Shown here: one piece after another, positions 8,656 to 16,907 of the stretch
How positions within the stretch are numbered: position 1 is the stretch's first letter
How the letters are laid out: each line of letters starts with the position of its first letter
Source: Bacteroidota bacterium
Lineage (GTDB): Bacteria; Bacteroidota; Bacteroidia; Cytophagales; Cyclobacteriaceae
Direction: 5' to 3'
Assembly (NCBI GenBank): GCA_023417065.1
Contig: JAEZGH010000228.1
Span: 1-37,762, forward strand
DNA length: 37,762 nt
Notes under the pieces: model-generated
Told to the model about the DNA's origin: nothing
Database searches by the model: none
The model's input: the letters and a program-made list of their open reading frames with translations, nothing else
Position numbers and translations under genes: made by a program

Positions 8656-10206
8656 TTAAGCGGTTGCTTTGTCGACAGAAGCCCGGTGTGTGTTCCTGTG
8701 TTGCATCTCGGAGATGTCGTCGAAAGCATCTGCGAGGTAAGTGCTCATCTTTTCGAAGATGCCAAAATACTCCTTGTACACTGCATGGTTGTGCGGATTG
8801 GGGCTATAAAAATTGGTGGGTTCTACCGCCTTTGAAGCTTCTTCCAATGATGAGTATTCACCCAGCTGTGTGGCGCTCAAAAGGAACGACCCTATTGAAG
8901 TACTGTTGGTATTCTTGCTTGTAACCGGTTTGTTGAAAATATCGGCGATCATCTGACTGCAGAATGGAATTGAGGCAAAGCTTCCGTTCACGGAAAGAGA
9001 GTCGATCCGCCGATGTTCACCGAGCGTTTTGCCAATGCTGTAGACCTGATATAGGATACCTTCGATAGTTGCACGAATAAAGTGCTGGCGTTCGTGTTTT
9101 ATGTTAATACCGAAGTAAGAACCGCGTGCATTAGGGTTCCAGATCGGTGCACGCTCTCCCAGGAGATAGGGCAGGAACAGGAGACCCTCTGAACCAACGG
9201 GGACCTTTGCAGCCTCCTGGATAAGATTCTCGATCGTATACTCGATATCGTATGGTCCGCGGAAGTCGCCAAATTGTTTCGCAAACCATTCAAATACAAC
9301 GCCCCCATTATTGGTCGGACCGCCCGACACGAAGCAGTCTTTCTGAAGCAGATAGTTGAAGAAGCGCCGTTTCTCGTCGCGAAGCATCCGGTTCCCGACC
9401 ACGCGCACCGCTCCGCTGTCCTCAATTGTAATCGTTGCTTTCCCTTCCGTCCATACCCCTGCACCAAGCGTGGCCATACATCCATCGCTTGATCCCAGGA
9501 TGATATTCGTTGAATCGGATAGCCCCAAAGACTTCTGATACTCCTTGCGGAGCTTTCCCGGATAGTGAAATACTGGAGCCAGCTTTGGAAGTTGGTCCGC
9601 TGTAATGCCAACGTACTCGAGCGCCGCAGGTTCCCATTGGATCTGCTGAATATTCAGCAGGCCAGTTGCTGATGCAAGGCTATAGTCAATATAGTATTCC
9701 CCTGTAAGTTGTTGAATGATATAACTCTTGATCGAAAGAAACTTACTGGTTTGTTTAAACTGCGCCAGGTCGTGATTCTTCATCCAGGCTATCTTCACCA
9801 GCGGAGACATCGGATGGATAGGAGTTCCGGTTATTTCATAAAGCTGTTTACCAAGCTCTGATTTTTTTAGCTCTTGCGCTTCAAGCTTACCTCTGTTATC
9901 CGCCCAGGTGATCGCATTTCCGATAGGAACTCCACGTTTGTCAATAGCCAGAACGCTGTGCATTGAGGCGCTGAAGCAGATGCTGACAACTTTGTATTTG
10001 CCTGGATTTATCTTTTCGGTGAGAAGGTTCTTCAATACGTACAACATGGTGATGAATACCTGCTCGGGGTCTTGCTCACTATAGTCGGGTTCAGTATGGA
10101 ACGTCGGATAAGATCCCTTCATCGAGCCAATCGTATTGCCCTTCATATCGAACGCGAATATTCTGACCGCGTTTGTGCCGAGCTCAATGGTAATAATTGC
10201 TTCCAT
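8656..10206 (-). CDS. FGGY-family carbohydrate kinase (gluconokinase-like)
   Basis: A 516-residue actin-fold cytoplasmic sugar kinase. Visible landmarks are the N-terminal phosphate loop IELGTNAVR, the SASMHS segment that resembles gluconokinases (xylulokinases have GQMHG), WADNRG, SSDGC with the likely catalytic Asp241, SGGPTNNGG, the PYLLGERAP motif, and VNGSFASIPFCSQMIADIFNKPV at the FGGY signature 2 position. It would phosphorylate a sugar or sugar acid with ATP, with gluconate the best guess. Two oddities: the first loop has Glu8 where Asp is usual, and signature 2 has GS where GG is usual. It starts immediately after the stop of the AraC-family gene (TAG then ATG), so the two are one operon and the regulator probably senses this sugar. 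Confidence 0.88.
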   Translation of the reverse strand: MEAIITIELGTNAVRIFAFDMKGNTIGSMKGSYPTFHTEPDYSEQDPEQVFITMLYVLKNLLTEKINPGKYKVVSICFSASMHSVLAIDKRGVPIGNAITWADNRGKLEAQELKKSELGKQLYEITGTPIHPMSPLVKIAWMKNHDLAQFKQTSKFLSIKSYIIQQLTGEYYIDYSLASATGLLNIQQIQWEPAALEYVGITADQLPKLAPVFHYPGKLRKEYQKSLGLSDSTNIILGSSDGCMATLGAGVWTEGKATITIEDSGAVRVVGNRMLRDEKRRFFNYLLQKDCFVSGGPTNNGGVVFEWFAKQFGDFRGPYDIEYTIENLIQEAAKVPVGSEGLLFLPYLLGERAPIWNPNARGSYFGINIKHERQHFIRATIEGILYQVYSIGKTLGEHRRIDSLSVNGSFASIPFCSQMIADIFNKPVTSKNTNSTSIGSFLLSATQLGEYSSLEEASKAVEPTNFYSPNPHNHAVYKEYFGIFEKMSTYLADAFDDISEMQHRNTHRASVDKATA

Positions 10207-11106
10207 CTATGTTGATATTTTATTGCCTTGTGGTGAGTTCCTCTTTCTGAAATCGCTTGGTGTGTACCCTGTAAGCTTCTTGAATGTTGTAGAAAAATGC
10301 TGCGACGAGTAGAACCCTGTTCGCAGCGCTATATCGGTAACGTTATCTTCCTGTCGATTCAATAATTTGATAGCCTCAGAGATCCTTATGTTAATCAGAT
10401 AGTTCAATGGCGAGAATCCTGTATACGCTTTTACTTTTTCGGTGAATGTCGTGGTCCCGATACCAATCAATGCCGCCATTTCTTCCACACTCCACTGGTG
10501 CGCAAGGTTCTGGCGGAGAGCCTGCTCAAGCTTCATGAAGGTTTGTGGAAAGTCACGGTGTGAATTGCTCTCCCGCGTACACTGCCTGGCGATAAGGATG
10601 AACATCTCATCCAGCAGCTGATTTACTCTTGATGCAAATCCAATTTCGCGGTCCGTCAGCTCTGAACGCAGATTGTGGAACAGCGTGATCAACTCTTTCA
10701 GTTTAATAACTGAGGATTTGTTCAGAGAAAGGATTTTGCCAATGGCAAGACACTCGTTCTTCGACAGCTGACTCCATTTGCCTAACGACATACCGTTCAT
10801 GTCCAGCTTTTGGACCTGAAGGCAGATCCATGATATCGTTCCGATGTGAAGGATGTTGTTTTCTCCGCCGAAGACCTGGCCTGGTAGTACAATTGCAAGA
10901 TCCCCCGGATACAAGATATAGTTCTTGCCATCGATGATCCATTCGTATTTTCCCTCCAGTACGATGTATATCCGTATACTCGTGGTGCTCGTTGCGTTAA
11001 GGGAGTTTAGCTGAATGCTGTTGTTTTTCTTTAACGCAAATTCGAGAATATGCGGAAAGTGCTGGATTTCCTGACTTTGAGTTTGTCTAAAGAAAAACTG
11101 ATTCAT
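10207..11106 (-). CDS. AraC-family transcriptional regulator
   Basis: About 299 residues. The N-terminal half is a cupin-like sensor (IVLEGKYEWIIDGKNYILYPG, a beta-rich stretch with the PGD turn). The C-terminal 100 residues hold two helix-turn-helix units: MAALIGIGTTTFTEKVKAYTG, then the signature region VTDIALRTGFYSSQHFSTTFKK with GYTPSDFRK. I chose the ATG at 11106 (MNQFFF). A longer reading from a TTG at 11139 adds 11 unconvincing residues and would begin inside a plausible promoter -7 element. It probably activates its own operon with the FGGY kinase in response to a sugar. The family call is certain and the ligand unknown. Confidence 0.9.
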   Translation of the reverse strand: MNQFFFRQTQSQEIQHFPHILEFALKKNNSIQLNSLNATSTTSIRIYIVLEGKYEWIIDGKNYILYPGDLAIVLPGQVFGGENNILHIGTISWICLQVQKLDMNGMSLGKWSQLSKNECLAIGKILSLNKSSVIKLKELITLFHNLRSELTDREIGFASRVNQLLDEMFILIARQCTRESNSHRDFPQTFMKLEQALRQNLAHQWSVEEMAALIGIGTTTFTEKVKAYTGFSPLNYLINIRISEAIKLLNRQEDNVTDIALRTGFYSSQHFSTTFKKLTGYTPSDFRKRNSPQGNKIST

Positions 11107-11136
11107 GCAAAGTGGTGGATCAGACCTGGAACATCG

Positions 11137-11165
11137 CAAATTCAGCAGTCCGGGTCGTTAACAAA
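11137..11165 (-). promoter_or_regulatory. Candidate Bacteroidota promoter for the AraC-kinase operon
   Basis: Read on the minus strand, TTTG (11162-11165) is followed 17 nt later by TGAATTTG (11137-11144), seven of eight matches to the Bacteroidota -7 consensus TAnnTTTG with a TTTG -33 element. Spacing is slightly shorter than the usual 19-21. Transcription would start near 11130, about 25 nt before the ATG at 11106. Confidence 0.3.
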
Positions 11166-11202
11166 TCTCCAGAAAAATAATGTTCCGGCCAAGTATCAGG
11201 GG

Positions 11203-11256
11203 CCATTATTGCAATGGTTTTCGCCGGGTTTATTCGTCGAAAATGGCGATTTCGCC
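11203..11256. promoter_or_regulatory. Inverted repeats in the AraC / FAD-reductase divergent promoter region
   Basis: Two operator-like inverted repeats lie between the divergent genes: CCATT-N5-AATGG at 11203-11217 and GGCGA-TT-TCGCC at 11245-11256. A further TCGCC at 11221-11225 could pair with the same GGCGA. Either could be a binding site for the AraC-family protein. AraC sites are more often direct repeats, so the assignment is tentative. Confidence 0.3.
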
Positions 11257-11351
11257 TCGCTGTACGACCGAATCGGCCGGGGTGGGGCGAATCCCTGATT
11301 TGATTGTCAATCTTTTTTGTTTTCTTCACACTCCTCGTATTTTGATCGTAT

Positions 11352-12509
11352 ATGCCGAATCAAGAAGATGTTGAGTTTGACGTGATCATTCTCGGAGCCG
11401 GACCTGCAGGGTCAACCTGCGCGTTGGCGCTGTCAAAATCTAAGCTCCGGGTGGCCCTTCTTGAGAAAAATACTTTCCCGCGACAGAAGACGTGTGGTGA
11501 TGCCGTTGCTGCATACGTTCCGAAAGTACTCGGAACTATAGACCCGGGGTTACAGAGACAATTCGAAAGCTTTGCTGAAAAGCTTCCTGTTAATTCATGT
11601 CGTCTTTTTGCCCCTAACGAAAAGTATTTCGATCTCCGATTTGAAAAGACTGGCTTCATCTCCCGAAGGCTTGATTTTGATAATTTTCTATTTGAACAGG
11701 TGGTGGCCACCAATAACATTGCAGTGTTCGAGAATCATCAAATTACCGACGTTTCGATCTCGGCACATGGAGTGAATGTTATGACATCTGATAACAAAAC
11801 GTTCAGAGGAAAGCTTGTGATTGGATGTGATGGAGCTCACTCTGTTATCAACAGGAGGATCACAGGAACCAGGCGCGATCCTGATCATCATTGCGCAGCG
11901 GTGCGCGCCTACTATCGGAATGTAACAGACATTCCGGAGGGAACCTTTGAGATTCATTTGCTGAAAAATATTTTGCCCGGATACTTCTGGATTTTTCCGG
12001 AAAAAGGAGAGGGAGCCAACGTCGGACTTGGTGTTCTGTCTTCTGTTGTTGCGAGGCGAAAGTTGAACCTCCGTGCGATATTTAATGAAGTGCTAACTGA
12101 GATACCCTACATCACAGACCGGTTCAGAAACGCTACACAAATTGGTCCGGTAGAAGGCTATGATCTTCCCCTGGGCTCTAGAAAGGTCCCCATCAGCGGA
12201 GATCGCTTCATGTTGTGCGGTGACGCAGCTTCGCTTATCGATCCCTTGTCAGGTGAGGGGATCGGGCAAGCCATTGTGTCTGGCAGATATGCGGGGTGGC
12301 AGGCAATGAGATGTTTTGAACAGGATAATTTCTCTGCTCCTTTTATGCATTCATACGACAGACAGGTCTACGCTAAGTTCTGGTCCAGACATCGCAAAAA
12401 TTATTTTATCCAACGACTGACAAATTACGAGTGGCTACTCAACGGACTTTTTAATACTGTCGTAAAAAATGAGCTTCTGAAAACCTTAATCTCAAAAGGC
12501 TTGCGTTAG
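11352..12509 (+). CDS. FAD-dependent oxidoreductase, geranylgeranyl reductase family
   Basis: A 385-residue flavoprotein. It has the N-terminal Rossmann dinucleotide loop GAGPAG (residues 15-20) with Glu about 20 residues later (LLEKNTFPRQKTCGDAV, a segment typical of the geranylgeranyl/digeranylgeranylglycerophospholipid reductase group). GCDGAHS follows mid-chain, and LCGDAASLIDPLSGEGIG near residue 290 contacts FAD. Such enzymes reduce isoprenoid chains or act as related hydroxylases in quinone, carotenoid or lipid metabolism. It has no signal peptide. It is divergent from the AraC operon and has no functional link to the neighbouring glycan genes, so it looks like an unrelated resident. 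The substrate cannot be told. Confidence 0.88.
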   Translation: MPNQEDVEFDVIILGAGPAGSTCALALSKSKLRVALLEKNTFPRQKTCGDAVAAYVPKVLGTIDPGLQRQFESFAEKLPVNSCRLFAPNEKYFDLRFEKTGFISRRLDFDNFLFEQVVATNNIAVFENHQITDVSISAHGVNVMTSDNKTFRGKLVIGCDGAHSVINRRITGTRRDPDHHCAAVRAYYRNVTDIPEGTFEIHLLKNILPGYFWIFPEKGEGANVGLGVLSSVVARRKLNLRAIFNEVLTEIPYITDRFRNATQIGPVEGYDLPLGSRKVPISGDRFMLCGDAASLIDPLSGEGIGQAIVSGRYAGWQAMRCFEQDNFSAPFMHSYDRQVYAKFWSRHRKNYFIQRLTNYEWLLNGLFNTVVKNELLKTLISKGLR

Positions 12510-12615
12510 CGCCTCGAGGCCCAAATAGCGGTTAGTTTGGCTTGTTTTCTCCTTTTTACAGTTTTTCTCCATCCTTCTAACGGTAAAACCTATTCAAAAA
12601 AAGTCCGCCAATTGC

Positions 12616-12636
12616 TTGTTCATATGTCCATACATA
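12616..12636. promoter_or_regulatory. Candidate GntR operator before the GH92 gene (site A)
   Basis: A 21-bp element, TTGTTCA followed by TATGT-CCAT-ACATA, matches a second copy at 16850-16870 in 20 of 21 positions. The inner 14 bp (12623-12636) are an inverted repeat with the GT-Nx-AC core typical of GntR-family operators. It ends 39 nt before the GH92 start, almost the same distance as the other copy from its gene. The GntR/UTRA gene at 29906 is the obvious candidate binder. Confidence 0.6.
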
Positions 12637-12645
12637 CTAACTTAG

Positions 12646-12655
12646 CAAACGTTTG
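12646..12655. promoter_or_regulatory. LacI-type palindrome CAAACGTTTG before GH92
   Basis: A perfect 10-bp palindrome of the kind bound by LacI/PurR-family regulators. It sits 10 nt downstream of the GntR-like site and 20 nt before the GH92 start. Near-identical CAAACGATTG occurs twice upstream of the third SusC gene (31043, 31237). No LacI-family gene lies in the window. Confidence 0.35.
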
Positions 12656-12675
12656 AACCACCCTAAACTGGCCTC

Positions 12676-15369
12676 ATGAAGTGTCTTGCCCTTATAATAT
12701 CACTTATTTTTATAAGCCCATTTGCCTTTTGCGGGACTGATAACATCGCGCCAAAAGCTACGATTACAGCGTCGTCGTCCAGGGGTACTGACTTCAACGC
12801 GGAGCAAGTTGCCGACGGATTAATTCGTATGGATGGAATCGGGGAGTGGGCATGCGAAGGCGTCACTACAGACTGGGGCTACATTCGGTTTCCATGGATT
12901 GAACTCCGCTGGGAACGAGCGTATACAGTAAATCGTATTGTTCTTTTTGACCGCCCCTCACTGAAGGAACACATCGCAGGAGGAAGGTTGATTTTCAGCG
13001 ATGGCTCAACGGTCTATGTCAATCAGATCCCGAATAATGGCGAGGGCAAAGCCGTCACATTTGAACCAAAGACTATTGAGTGGGTGAAGTTCGAGGCTAC
13101 TGACGGAACAGGAAGCGACCTGGGCCTTTCCGAAATTGAGGTCTATCTGTCATTTGATGAGTTTACGGATTATGTTTCCATGGTTGACCCGTTCATAGAG
13201 ACTAATCGCGGACGTTATTTCTTTTTTGTGCCAGGAAATAGGCCTTTCGGAATGGTTGGCGCTGCCCCGCATACCCGGAATAAGAATCAAAATGGCGGTG
13301 GATATAATTACAATGAACAGTATATCCTGGGCTTTGGTCAGATCCACTGCTGGATGTTGTCTGGAATCGAGGTGATGCCTGCATCAATAAACGTAAATCC
13401 TTCCGGTGGAGAAGATGCGTGGAAGTCCCGATTCTCTCATGACGAAGAAATTGCTCAGCCCGGTTACCAACGACTGTATCTTCATGATCCTAAAGCGTGG
13501 GTGGAGCTCACGTCTACAGACCGGGTAAGCTTCTATCGCTTTCGGTTTACGGAAAATATGCAAACTCAAATTCTCACAAACCTGGGAGGGTATCTCGGAA
13601 ATTCAACGATGGCCGACGCCAAAGTCACGAAGATTTCTGATCGCGAGTTTGAAGGTTCTGTAAGTACAATAAAACGTTTCTGGGGCGGCCCTGAGGATGT
13701 AAAAGTGTTTTTTGTAGTTCAATTTGACAAAGACTTCGATGAACTGAAAGGATGGAACGGCCGCAAACACGCGAAAAATGTTTCGACTGTTGAGGGCGAC
13801 AGCGCGGGAGTTTCGGCGATTTATAACGTAAGCGCCGGTGATCTCTTGCATATGAAGATTGGAATATCCTATACAAGCATAGATAACGCCCGACTGAACC
13901 TGAATACGGAATGTACAACGTGGAACTTCGACGAGGTCCGTAATGAATCACGCGACATATGGAATGAATGGCTGGGGAAAATTCACGTGGAAGGTGGACG
14001 TACTGATCAGCGAGTCAAGTTTTATACGGATCTGTGGCATGTGCTGATGGGCCGCCACAAAATCAATGATGTGTCCGGCGATTATCCGGACCGAACTACG
14101 GGTAAGCGCAAGGGAACGTTTACAGATGCGGAATTTAAGATACGTACGTTGCCGAAAGACGAGGCCGGTAATCTTAAATTCAACATGTACAACTCCGATG
14201 CATTCTGGCTTTCTCAATGGAACCTGAACGTTCTTTGGGGCCTCGCCTGGCCGTCAGTTCAGGATGAGATTTCAGCGTCGCTGATTCAGTACGCCGACAA
14301 TGGGTATCTCTTGCCTCGTGGACCTAGTGGTGGCGGTTATTCTTACATCATGACAAGCTGCCCAGCAAGTATGCTGGTGATCAGTACGTATATGAAAGGG
14401 TTGCTGACCAAGACCAAAGCGGAGCACGCCTTTGACGTGGTGAAGCAGAATCATCTTCCCGGAGGAATGTTAGGTACGCCCGATGAAATCAATTTCTATA
14501 CAAAGAACGGTTATTGGAAAAACAATGCTGGGATTAGCATAGAGGCTGCGTTGCAGGACTGGGCGATCGCTCAAATGGCACAGAAACTTGGCCGCAAAAA
14601 AGATCATTCGTTCTTTCTTAAGCGATCGGAGGGTTGGGTGAAGTGCTTCAATCCTGAATGGAAATTGCTATTTCCTCTCGATGAAAAGAAGCGTTTTCTT
14701 CACAATGATCCGCTAAGTGGAAACGGATGGGTTGAAGCCAATGCGTGGCAAGGTACGTTTGGGGTGTCGCATGACATTCCACGCCTGGCAAGGTTGATGG
14801 GAGGAAACGATTCGCTCTGCGCGAAGCTGAACTTTGCTTTTGAACAGGCTAGTACAAGTGATTTTGTGTTCGCGTATAATGACGGATACGTGAGTTATGC
14901 CAATCAGCCGGGATGCTCAAATGCACACGTATTCAGCCACGCGGGCAAGCCGTGGTTAACACAATACTGGGTTCGGAGAGTGAAAGAACAGGCGTACGGT
15001 GGCGTGACACCAGATCTCGGCTATGGCGGCCACGACGAGGACCAGGGGCAGATGGGAGGGACCAGCGCGCTTATGGCAATTGGTCTGTTCAGCCTGAATG
15101 GAAATACGTCGGCGACACCGACGTATGAAATTACAAGTCCTGTTTTTGATAAGGTGATTATCAAACTGGACCCCCGGTATTATTCAGGCAGGACGTTTAC
15201 GATCACCACTCACAATAACGCTGATGAAAATGTATATATACAACGAGCATCTCTGAATGGAAGGTCTCAGGATACGTTCTTCTTTCCACATAGTGAATTC
15301 GCTGCCGGAGGGGATTTGCAAATCTGGCTCGACAACAAACCATCAAATTGGGGAACATCAAACCACTAA
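12676..15369 (+). CDS. Divergent GH92 (alpha-mannosidase family) enzyme with N-terminal F5/8-type domain
   Basis: An 897-residue secreted enzyme. A signal peptide (about residues 1-20) precedes a beta-sandwich like an F5/8 type C/discoidin carbohydrate-binding domain (about 24-155). The GH92 catalytic unit begins at MVDPFIE. GH92 signatures are the GGYNY segment, WVEANAWQ with the likely acid Glu687, and the C-terminal acidic cluster HDEDQGQM (786-793). GH92 enzymes remove alpha-linked mannose with calcium and inversion. The canonical glycine-histidine-rich stretch after DPFI is replaced by an aromatic and Asn/Arg-rich one, and the usual MSAW after the acidic cluster is GGTS. Linkage or substrate may therefore differ from typical alpha-1,2-mannosidases. 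The next gene starts 2 nt downstream. Confidence 0.88.
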   Translation: MKCLALIISLIFISPFAFCGTDNIAPKATITASSSRGTDFNAEQVADGLIRMDGIGEWACEGVTTDWGYIRFPWIELRWERAYTVNRIVLFDRPSLKEHIAGGRLIFSDGSTVYVNQIPNNGEGKAVTFEPKTIEWVKFEATDGTGSDLGLSEIEVYLSFDEFTDYVSMVDPFIETNRGRYFFFVPGNRPFGMVGAAPHTRNKNQNGGGYNYNEQYILGFGQIHCWMLSGIEVMPASINVNPSGGEDAWKSRFSHDEEIAQPGYQRLYLHDPKAWVELTSTDRVSFYRFRFTENMQTQILTNLGGYLGNSTMADAKVTKISDREFEGSVSTIKRFWGGPEDVKVFFVVQFDKDFDELKGWNGRKHAKNVSTVEGDSAGVSAIYNVSAGDLLHMKIGISYTSIDNARLNLNTECTTWNFDEVRNESRDIWNEWLGKIHVEGGRTDQRVKFYTDLWHVLMGRHKINDVSGDYPDRTTGKRKGTFTDAEFKIRTLPKDEAGNLKFNMYNSDAFWLSQWNLNVLWGLAWPSVQDEISASLIQYADNGYLLPRGPSGGGYSYIMTSCPASMLVISTYMKGLLTKTKAEHAFDVVKQNHLPGGMLGTPDEINFYTKNGYWKNNAGISIEAALQDWAIAQMAQKLGRKKDHSFFLKRSEGWVKCFNPEWKLLFPLDEKKRFLHNDPLSGNGWVEANAWQGTFGVSHDIPRLARLMGGNDSLCAKLNFAFEQASTSDFVFAYNDGYVSYANQPGCSNAHVFSHAGKPWLTQYWVRRVKEQAYGGVTPDLGYGGHDEDQGQMGGTSALMAIGLFSLNGNTSATPTYEITSPVFDKVIIKLDPRYYSGRTFTITTHNNADENVYIQRASLNGRSQDTFFFPHSEFAAGGDLQIWLDNKPSNWGTSNH

Positions 15370-15371
15370 TC

Positions 15372-16772
15372 ATGAAGCCTTCTATTGTTTTGGTATTGCT
15401 GGTAGTAACGTCAATATACGGTGTAGCGCAATCGCCTGCCTATAAAGACGAAGTCTTTACAGAGTACTTCCGACGGAACAGTGAATGGGTAGCATCGGAT
15501 GGGACGATCTCTGTGCCACTTCCGAATGGAAGATCCCTGTGGCTAATGGGGGACAGTCATATCGACGGACTCAATCAGGCGGATACCACTCTTCCATGCT
15601 TGTTTCAGGTTAGAAATGCTATACTGGTTCAGAATAATGCTTCCCCCAACGAGATAGAAACCATTCTTGATAATACGCAATCCGGTGTGAACAGAACACC
15701 GGTGAAGCTTGGAATAAATGATAGCAGGTACTTCTGGCCCGGGCACGGTTATGCCTACGGTGACACAGCTGTTGTGTTCTGGCAACTGTACGAAGGTGCA
15801 GCAATGACGCACGTGGGAAACTATGCTTCCAAGATTTATACAAAAAATATCGCCGACGCGTCTTCGATAAAAAAGCTGGAGAAGCTACCAGTTCCCGATG
15901 AATTCGAATTCGGAAATTCTGTCGTTGTGGATTCAGCGAATAATTACATCTATTTCTATGGCATAAAGAAGGACTGGATCATTCTCCGTCCTTACGTGGC
16001 AAGGATCCCGCTGGGGGCTGATATTTTTTCACCCTGGGAGTTTTTCGATGGAACCGGTTGGACAACAGACGTGGAAACATCTGCCCAGGTGATGGAGAGC
16101 ACGAATGACTATGTTTCTGCCAGTTTTAGTGTCGTCAAGTTACAGGATAAATATTATATGATATCGCAGGATATTGGTTTCCTTACGTGTGGATTGGGAC
16201 GCGATATTTTTTCGTGGGAAAGTGATAGTCCGGAAGGCCCATTCACAAATAAAAAAATCATATACACTATTGAGGATAAGTATCGCGGCGAGTATCTGAT
16301 AACGTATAATGCGAATGCGCATCCTCAGTTCATTCGAAATAATGAGCTGCTGATCTCATACAATGTTAACCGCACCTGTACGGATTATTGTTCCTCGCCG
16401 TTCACTGACCGGTATAATGCAGACATGTACCGGCCTAAATTCGTCAGAGTTCCTCTTGATTATATTGATGCGGAGTTGAACGTACCCGATGCTGTTTACC
16501 CATCTGAGCCGCCAATAACCAGTGTGGAAGAATCCGGTTCTTATGGATTTCGCGTTTTCCCGAATCCTAATAACGGAAACGTTACGATAATGATTGACGG
16601 CATGCGGAAGGAACGAAGCATTGAAATCTGCAGCGCAGTCGGCCACCGCATTCAGGAAATCGTCACCAGCGAAAGTGAAGTCCAGATCAAAATCAGCAAT
16701 CCTGGAATTTATGTAGTTGGGGTGTGGGAAGACGGTCGCAGACCCCGTGTTCAAAGGATCATCGTTTTCTGA
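15372..16772 (+). CDS. Secreted DUF4185/DUF5005-like beta-propeller protein with T9SS sorting domain
   Basis: A 466-residue protein from the ATG at 15372, chosen because a signal peptide (MKPSIVLVLLV to about Gln20) begins there. A longer reading from 15348 overlaps GH92. The core looks like a beta-propeller: DG at residue 43, then LPNGRSLWLMGDS with Asp61, WEFFDGTGW, and TYNANAHP with LLISYNVN near the end, finishing at MYRPKFVRVP. The last roughly 80 residues (FRVFPNPNNGNVTIMI to VQRIIVF) form a type IX secretion sorting domain, so the protein is secreted or attached at the surface. DUF4185 proteins are the basis of GH183 endo-D-arabinanases. Membership of that exact family is inference. 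It has a paralogue at 22427 and is probably a glycan-cleaving enzyme. Confidence 0.75.
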   Translation: MKPSIVLVLLVVTSIYGVAQSPAYKDEVFTEYFRRNSEWVASDGTISVPLPNGRSLWLMGDSHIDGLNQADTTLPCLFQVRNAILVQNNASPNEIETILDNTQSGVNRTPVKLGINDSRYFWPGHGYAYGDTAVVFWQLYEGAAMTHVGNYASKIYTKNIADASSIKKLEKLPVPDEFEFGNSVVVDSANNYIYFYGIKKDWIILRPYVARIPLGADIFSPWEFFDGTGWTTDVETSAQVMESTNDYVSASFSVVKLQDKYYMISQDIGFLTCGLGRDIFSWESDSPEGPFTNKKIIYTIEDKYRGEYLITYNANAHPQFIRNNELLISYNVNRTCTDYCSSPFTDRYNADMYRPKFVRVPLDYIDAELNVPDAVYPSEPPITSVEESGSYGFRVFPNPNNGNVTIMIDGMRKERSIEICSAVGHRIQEIVTSESEVQIKISNPGIYVVGVWEDGRRPRVQRIIVF

Positions 16773-16849
16773 TCAGATTCGCACCTTTTAACTGAAAGAA
16801 AAAATCTCCGAAATCGTTTTCAGAAACCAGAAATTTCTCGATCTTTATT

Positions 16850-16870
16850 TTGTTCATATGTTCATACATA
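16850..16870. promoter_or_regulatory. Candidate GntR operator before the second SusC (site B)
   Basis: The 21-bp element TTGTTCA plus TATGT-TCAT-ACATA (inner repeat 16857-16870) differs from site A at a single position. It ends 37 nt before the SusC start. It can also be read as two tandem TGTTCATA units followed by CATA. Its presence marks a separate promoter for the SusC-to-esterase genes, coordinated with the GH92 promoter. An AGAAATTTCT palindrome lies just upstream (16829-16838). Confidence 0.6.
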
Positions 16871-16907
16871 ATACTCCAATCCAGAATAACCTAAACACAA
16901 ATTCTAT

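Noticed and set aside
9099..9611. 170-codon minus-strand frame inside the kinase gene
   Set aside because: Another frame of the FGGY kinase on the same strand; no independent motif.
11107..11139. TTG start extending the AraC-family protein by 11 residues
   Set aside because: The ATG at 11106 gives a normal length, and the TTG overlaps a promoter-like TGAATTTG.
11316..11344. TTTG with TATTTTG promoter before the FAD reductase
   Set aside because: The start point would fall at or after the ATG, and the -7 box is one base short.
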